Part shown: positions 58,431 through 64,000 of the stretch, in pieces
Layout of the letters: every line of letters starts with the position of its first letter
Position numbering within the stretch: the stretch's first letter is position 1
NCBI GenBank assembly: GCA_907163375.1
Contig: CAJQUW010007293.1
Location: forward strand, 62,001-126,000
Source: Prostheceraeus crozeri
Lineage: Eukaryota > Platyhelminthes > Polycladida > Euryleptidae
Direction of reading: 5' to 3'
Length of the DNA stretch: 64,000 nucleotides
Made by a program: the position numbers and the translations under genes
The notes under the pieces: model-generated
Seen by the model: only the letters and a program-made list of their open reading frames with translations
What the model was told of the DNA's origin: nothing
The model's database searches: none

Positions 58431-59500
58431 AAAATTGCAAACTTTCGACCAATATCTCACTTCAGATTTTAGCAAATTAATCGAAAGACAGCTATGCTCA
58501 ACCATGTGATACACAAGATCAGTGAATTACACATGCACGTGTATGATCTTCAACAGTTTGCTTTCATAAGACATAGGTGTACTGGTTGTGCATTAAGTAC
58601 GAATACTTTATTGTGTAACTGAATTTATGGACAATCTCGATGTCGGATAACATGCTTAGATCTCACTAAAGCCCAGTCTTATCATCAATCGTTCAAATAG
58701 CGCTAGTTTGAATTTTGGATTCTTTCTTTGGTTTGAGAGCTATCTTACAGTTCGTTTACAAAGCCTTAAGTAAAGACTGTAAGTTGATCAAGGACGGAAA
58801 ACTTCCCTATACTTTTGTATGTCTAACTTATGGAATCATCGCATTTGTCTCCATGGAGATTTTGGACAATTTTTATGCTTTTAAAGACAGGACCTACCAT
58901 AGATATTCCTGCACTGATTATCGATATATTTAGTTTCCAAGTTTCGCACGAGCTTCCGACTTTTATATCTTCCACTGCTAGGTCATTGAATTAAAAGGTG
59001 TTCGCAGTTCTACGAGATCATGCCTTCCAGTATTCCTCAGGAATCAGTGCTTGCTCCGGTTTTATTTGCTGTATTTATGAAGCCTACATGCAAATGCTAC
59101 TGCAGAATCAATTGTGGTGATATATGCAGATGATGCCACACTGATTGAGCCAATATTTTTTGCCAAATATTTTGCGTGCATTCAAAGTTGGATGAAATGC
59201 TATATAGAATGTCACTAAATAAGGTCCCAACAGCTTGTTTTCCACAAAGGATCTACTTTAGAGTGTGCTTATATCAACGTCAGCGTAGTTAAAGAAGCTA
59301 AGATCCTCGGTGCAATTTGGAGTGATAAACTTGCCCTGCTCTCTCACTTAACTTGAATACCTAAACTTGCGTCATAACGCCACTAAACACTTTGTGTAAA
59401 GAACCATTTCCGTCTCGCGATAATTTGCGCAGGGTGTACAGTTGTGCATCAATTTTATTGTGCTTTGCTCCAGTTTTAGTGTGACTTCCAAAAACTTAAG
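58431..59500 (+). pseudogene. Decayed LINE reverse transcriptase
   Basis: Broken frames give NFRPISH (58440), QQFAFIRHRCTGCA, WFESYLTVRLQ (58730), SIPQESVLAPVLFAVFM (59023), VVIYADDATLIEP (59118-59156, catalytic YADD) and VVKEAKILGAIW. The order matches fingers and palm of CR1/jockey-type non-LTR RTs. Many stops; an old copy. Confidence 0.7.
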
Positions 59501-60261
59501 AACAGATAATTGAATTTTCACAGAAGAGTTCAGAAAATCATATGTGGCATTGGCAAGAATTGTGAATATTATTTTCTATTGGCTTCATTAATGAGAGACA
59601 AGTGTGCGCTCAAATTTTCGTATGACTGCTAGTCGTTTAGTAATCATCCACTACACTCATTTCTACCTAAAAGTGTGCCAAGATCAAGTCAACAACTATG
59701 TTCACATCATACTTTTTTCATTTGTCGTCTGCAACTTAATTTCTTGAAAGCATTCTAAGCCATCACATGCACCTCCCTCATAATCAATGGATAGACCACA
59801 GGATTATTGGTTTACTTATCTTAATTATCTCTCGCTGTGAAATCTATAATCAAGTCTCCTCTTAGCCAGTTGTTATCATGCCCATCAATAACTAGGAGGA
59901 CCTAAAATAGGGCTTAGAAGCGTTGAGTGTTTAAGTACAAGGTTATACAGTCATGTCAATAACACAGTAGAAACCAAATGCAGGACATACAAGCTCATGT
60001 TAGAATACGTGGTTTTGAAACCATGCTCCAAAAATCAAACTTCAGAATATTTCTAGAACAGAGATTTTTAAAACTGTTCTTTTATCTCATTGATAACACA
60101 GCTATTGAAATCACAAAAGGAACCTTAATTATATCATTTGGAAAAATACAATATGCAGTAAAATTGTGTTTTAGTTTTACGTCAAGTTATGTGATAATGA
60201 ACATTATTCCATGAATATACCTACAAATATACCTCCAATTAGTGACTATCAAAGGCATCTA
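59501..60261. other. No gene seen
   Basis: Short AT-rich ORFs only. Confidence 0.5.
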
Positions 60262-60934
60262 CAGTTGAGGCTCGATATAACGAACCTCACGGGATCCATG
60301 TAAAAGGTTCGTTATGACGATGGGTTCGTTGTAGCGAGGATGGGGTTATAAAACATGTTTTTTAGCTCAGATATCCTGCTAATTTTGAATAGCGTCGTGT
60401 AAAGTACACCGGGCACATTCTTTTTGACGTTTTATCTTGCATACTTTAAAAATTGAATAACTTACGTTTCTGTCATTTTAAATGCCAATAATACATAAAT
60501 GCCCTTCAAACATCAAATGATCGAACGAATGAAAAACACTCATTGCAATTAGTGTAGCATGCATTGCATGTCAAGATTGGCCAATGCAGAGAGATTTTTG
60601 ATCATAACTTCCCGCTGCATTCGAGCAAACGTCACTACTCCATCCGTTGGTAATTTAAAGCCAGTAGATGCAGAATCCTTATAGCTTTGTGCGAGTGTTT
60701 GATCTGACTTTCAACACAATCCAGCTTTATCGGCTTTATAGATTTGATCACGAGAGTAGTTTTCGATCACGATGAGACTATCAGTTCGGGAACACAAAAT
60801 TGAAGCGTTTCATTTCAATATAATCTGGATTCAACAATATCTTTTCTTCATTCGATTCCTATTGAAAATAATAAAGATTGGGGTCCGTGGATACGGTTCG
60901 CTATAGAAGGGCTCGTTATAGCGAGTCTCCACTG
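60262..60934. mobile_element. pogo/Tigger-like MITE
   Basis: Starts CAGTTGAGGCTCGATATAAC and ends GCGAGTCTCCACTG, flanked by TA (60260-60261, 60935-60936). TIRs with CTCGNTATAACGA words are typical of pogo-type elements. The 673-base interior is noncoding. Confidence 0.8.
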
Positions 60935-60936
60935 TA

Positions 60937-63540
60937 AATGCAAAGAAAAGCAAATTACACTTATGAATACTAGTGTTAACAAATCAATTTTATCAATTTT
61001 TAAAACCATAACTGGCATCTTGTATCATTATTAGAAAAAATATGAAAACCAAGATAGATATAAAACATGTTTTTTTAGCATAATCACATACTATTATTAA
61101 GCATTGCTTTCTAAGCAAGACATGTCTTTAAAGCCTTATAATATATCAGTACTGAGAGTACTGAATATATCAGTGGCCATTTGAATAAATTAAGCTTTCT
61201 CTTCATATTTTTGGAAAACATTGGTAGGCGCATTCTACTTCAAATTTCGAACCTATATATACTGCTGGTCGATTAGTGTGGATTGTGTTCGAAAATAGAG
61301 TTGTCTCGAATGATTTTGCTTTTTTTAATGTCATTAGCATTCAGCCAAAATTATGCACCATTGTACTTTATTGGAAAACTGATGGATACAAAAATTAGAA
61401 TTAATATTGTTACGGAGGATTCTAAATTAAAGATAATGAAATCGGAAGCTATCACACATCATTGACTAGTGAGACTAACTTCCTCCAATCTCAAAAAAGA
61501 AAATCCAATTTTGAATGTTCGTTTTCTCGTTGCAGAACGAACAATGATATTTCAAATTTCCAACTAGAAAGAAAAGCCTCAATCATAAGATTGGCGGACA
61601 TTAGCAGCAATTTGTAACAATCAAATTTCTTTTTCAACAAAATCGTTCGGCATGATTATGTTTGGAAAACAACTGAAAATAATTAGTCGCATGCTGATTT
61701 ATGAATGCAGTCAAAACCTCTATTTGCCAATGGCAATATTTTAGAATAGCATTTTTGACAATGAATGACTCTTTGGAACATATGCATGTAATCGTTTAAT
61801 ACTCCTTGGGATCATTAATATAATGGGTAAATCTGCATATGCATATGCAAGTATACTATGTTCTTGACTGCAGATGCATGATTTTTCTATGTCATGTCCA
61901 GGATATGAGGAAAAGGTAGCTTGTTTGCATGTACTTTACATGTGCAATGCTGCGTGTGTTTTGCTGAACTGCCATCTGCATGTGCTTTACAGTCATGCTG
62001 TAATATTCAGATAGTCTGTGTAGTAAGGTTGCATTGAACTGCACATTGATGCTCCACTGTTAAGAGAGAAGGCTGTGCCCGGCTTCCATCTTATTTTAGG
62101 GTCCGATTTAAGTTCGGAGTGCAACCACTTTCAGACCATGTGGTCAATTAATTACCATGGTCAGCTTCTTCTTTGCGCTTCAGCAAGCCTTATTTGAAGT
62201 TCCGTAAATTTTGACCAGTTCACAAATTACATCTATGCACAAGTCTTCCATCCAACGATGCGTCAGAACAATATGACTTTGAAATGATTTTCATGAAATG
62301 AACGAAGTTTTCTCGTATACACAACAGTAACTACAATAAACTACAATTTTTTAATCATTTCACAAAGGCCTGCATCAGAATTTCATATTCCATGCATAGT
62401 TCAGTGTTATGATTCTCATAAATGAAAATCAGAAATTCTAATTTTATTTTTGCGCATATAAATTACCCGAATGTTCTTCGCTAACATGCCTTCACTATTA
62501 TGGTTATAAATGATGATGGCCCGGCTCTTAAGACACACTAAAGACATTTTAAAAGCGTAGAAAGATAGTTGGAAAGTCAGAAACGACTTAGAAAATACAT
62601 CTGTCCGTGTTATGATCTAACCTCAAAACTTGACAAAAGGCATGTGATAGAATATGTGTTCCCAACTTAACCTTATTCACAACAGGGTTTCCGCTTGCGC
62701 TTCGAAGTTTTGAAGATTCACCAGATTTTTGCAGTATCTCCCCATAATAATTGATAATTATACATGATTAAATGTATTGAGGAGTCACTTTAGAGCTCTG
62801 GTTAGAGCAGGATTGTTTTGTGAATGGAATACAAATATTAATGAGTAGTGAGAATAAATATAATATGAATATTTCGATAAAAAATTCTTTAGTATTCATA
62901 GATCTTCCTGGTCATAACTGTCAGTTGAACATTTTTCAACTTCTGCTTTTTGCCAGCTGCATTCACATTTCATAATAGTCAATGACATTTTATTCCTTTT
63001 ATCGTGTTACATGTTCATTTTCGTGTTTAACTGTTACCTTTTGCGCCTGAAATTTCACCATAGAAATGAATAGTTTATGAACTTATATCTGTGACTTTGA
63101 ACACGCAACACGTAGCACGTAGGTGATGTGATACGGCCTTGCATCAGACGCCTATCACTTATACCATTGCATACTACAGCTGAGATAGGTTCATCTCCAC
63201 GCTCCAGACACGCAGATAAATCTATCTCTGTGATTGGTGCATTCTGGCTTCACTGCGAATTACACATGCGAACACACCGTTACTTTCATTGTTCTTGACT
63301 GTGTGACAAAAAAGCACAGTAATGAATTAGAGGGTGCTGCACGCATCAATCAATGGTTGCAGTCCACAGATGCGGAGTCCTATCATTTTGACAAGACTCC
63401 GACTACGGGGGTTGATAGTATTCCGGCTTTTGATAGGACTCCGACTACGGGTGGCAAGTATATAAGCCTAGTTTTTTTTGAAAAATTAACATCATAGATC
63501 ATTATAGGCCTACCTGAACCTATATTTAGTGATCATTGTA
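60937..63540. other. 2.6 kb without a supportable gene
   Basis: GACTCCGACTACGGG occurs twice (about 63394 and 63437) in short tandem units. Otherwise nothing recognisable. Confidence 0.5.
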
Positions 63541-63735
63541 TCAATTATCAATCATTTTCGATGATAGTTGATCAGATGTTGCTTTCAGTTGTACATGCGA
63601 CTCGACTCCTCCCATCTTGTTGATGTGTGCTTCACATGGTTTTTCTCCAGTCTCTACCAGGCAGGAAAATCTCCCATCCTTCTTCAAAAAGTATGCGTAC
63701 ACTTTCGATTTTGATATGCGCTTTGGAGGAGCCAT
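63541..63735 (-). pseudogene. BED-type zinc-finger fragment, probably from a hAT-like transposase
   Basis: ATG 63735 opens 64 codons: MAPPKRISKSKVYAYFLKKD, then GRFSCLVETGEKPCEAHINK and VESHVQLKA. The order (KVYxYF, Cys, Cys, His near the end) recalls BED fingers, but the CxxC spacing is disturbed, suggesting decay or misreading. No transposase core follows before the stop at 63541. Confidence 0.45.
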
Positions 63736-64000
63736 CACACACGATTAACGATGGGGTAAGAGGTAATGTTGTCAAACAAACTAGTGTTTCATTTTTGTCT
63801 CTGATGTGACCTTTGGTGCGTAGGTGTGATCGAGGCTAGGAAGGCTTGTCTTCTCTACTAAATCACCGAGTGAAAAGACAATCATTTTTTCACTATCACG
63901 GTTCATTCCTTCAATTATTACAAGCTTTGGATGCATTGCTGTCTCTGTACTTTTGTTTGATGGAGAAAGTTGACATCAAGACAGTGACAGCTATATGCGC

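Overview
The window looks like repeat-rich, AT-rich nuclear DNA from a marine-type invertebrate. The evidence is spliced genes with GT-AG introns, TATA boxes and AATAAA signals, an interstitial TTAGGG tract, tRNA-derived SINEs, Penelope-like retroelements (PLEs) with hammerhead ribozymes, several DNA-transposon families and an endogenous Polinton/Maverick. TTAGGG repeats argue against most insects; I cannot name the phylum. No conserved housekeeping gene was recognised. Reading frames in almost every mobile element carry stops or single-base frameshifts. This fits decay but could partly be indel error in a draft assembly.

Region 1 (1 to about 8.46 kb) is part of a Polinton (adintovirus-like). 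Rightward it carries a penton-like minor capsid protein (cut by the window start), a small basic core/membrane-type protein, the double-jelly-roll major capsid protein and an adenain-type protease. Leftward it carries a possible TBP-like protein, a possible PC4-like protein and a broken protein-primed DNA polymerase B with N-terminal zinc fingers. Integrase and packaging ATPase are not here and probably lie to the left.

Region 2 (8.7-14.85 kb) is a leftward multi-exon gene whose fourth exon is split by a 3.67-kb DNA transposon (9753-13421). The transposon has 355-bp terminal inverted repeats, a TTGG target duplication, and CAC-type ends that resemble V(D)J recombination signals (heptamer, 22-bp spacer, nonamer-like). 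Removing it with one target copy restores the host reading frame exactly. Region 3 (16.1-17.2 kb) is a divergent pair of small unrecognised genes sharing a promoter with an inverted GAGGATTAGAAC motif.

Region 4 (19-32.3 kb) is a retroelement and hAT graveyard: two copies of a ~0.95-kb hAT derivative, several PLE fragments, one long PLE with an inverted copy of its own 3' end, a tRNA-derived SINE, and at least four well-formed hammerhead motifs. Each of those four is followed by AT-rich simple repeat or a GA/TA tract. Region 5 (32.8-44.2 kb) has a MITE family (four copies), a tyrosine-recombinase (Crypton-like) gene fragment with a 75-nt intron, and a Tc1-like element whose left end is interrupted by a third hAT copy.

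Region 6 (44.2-64 kb) is gene-poor. It holds LINE reverse-transcriptase remnants, a TA-flanked MITE with long inverted ends and a diverged relative, a 1.2-kb foldback element containing an eight-fold dispersed 16-mer, a pogo-like MITE, a second SINE and a BED-finger fragment at the right edge.
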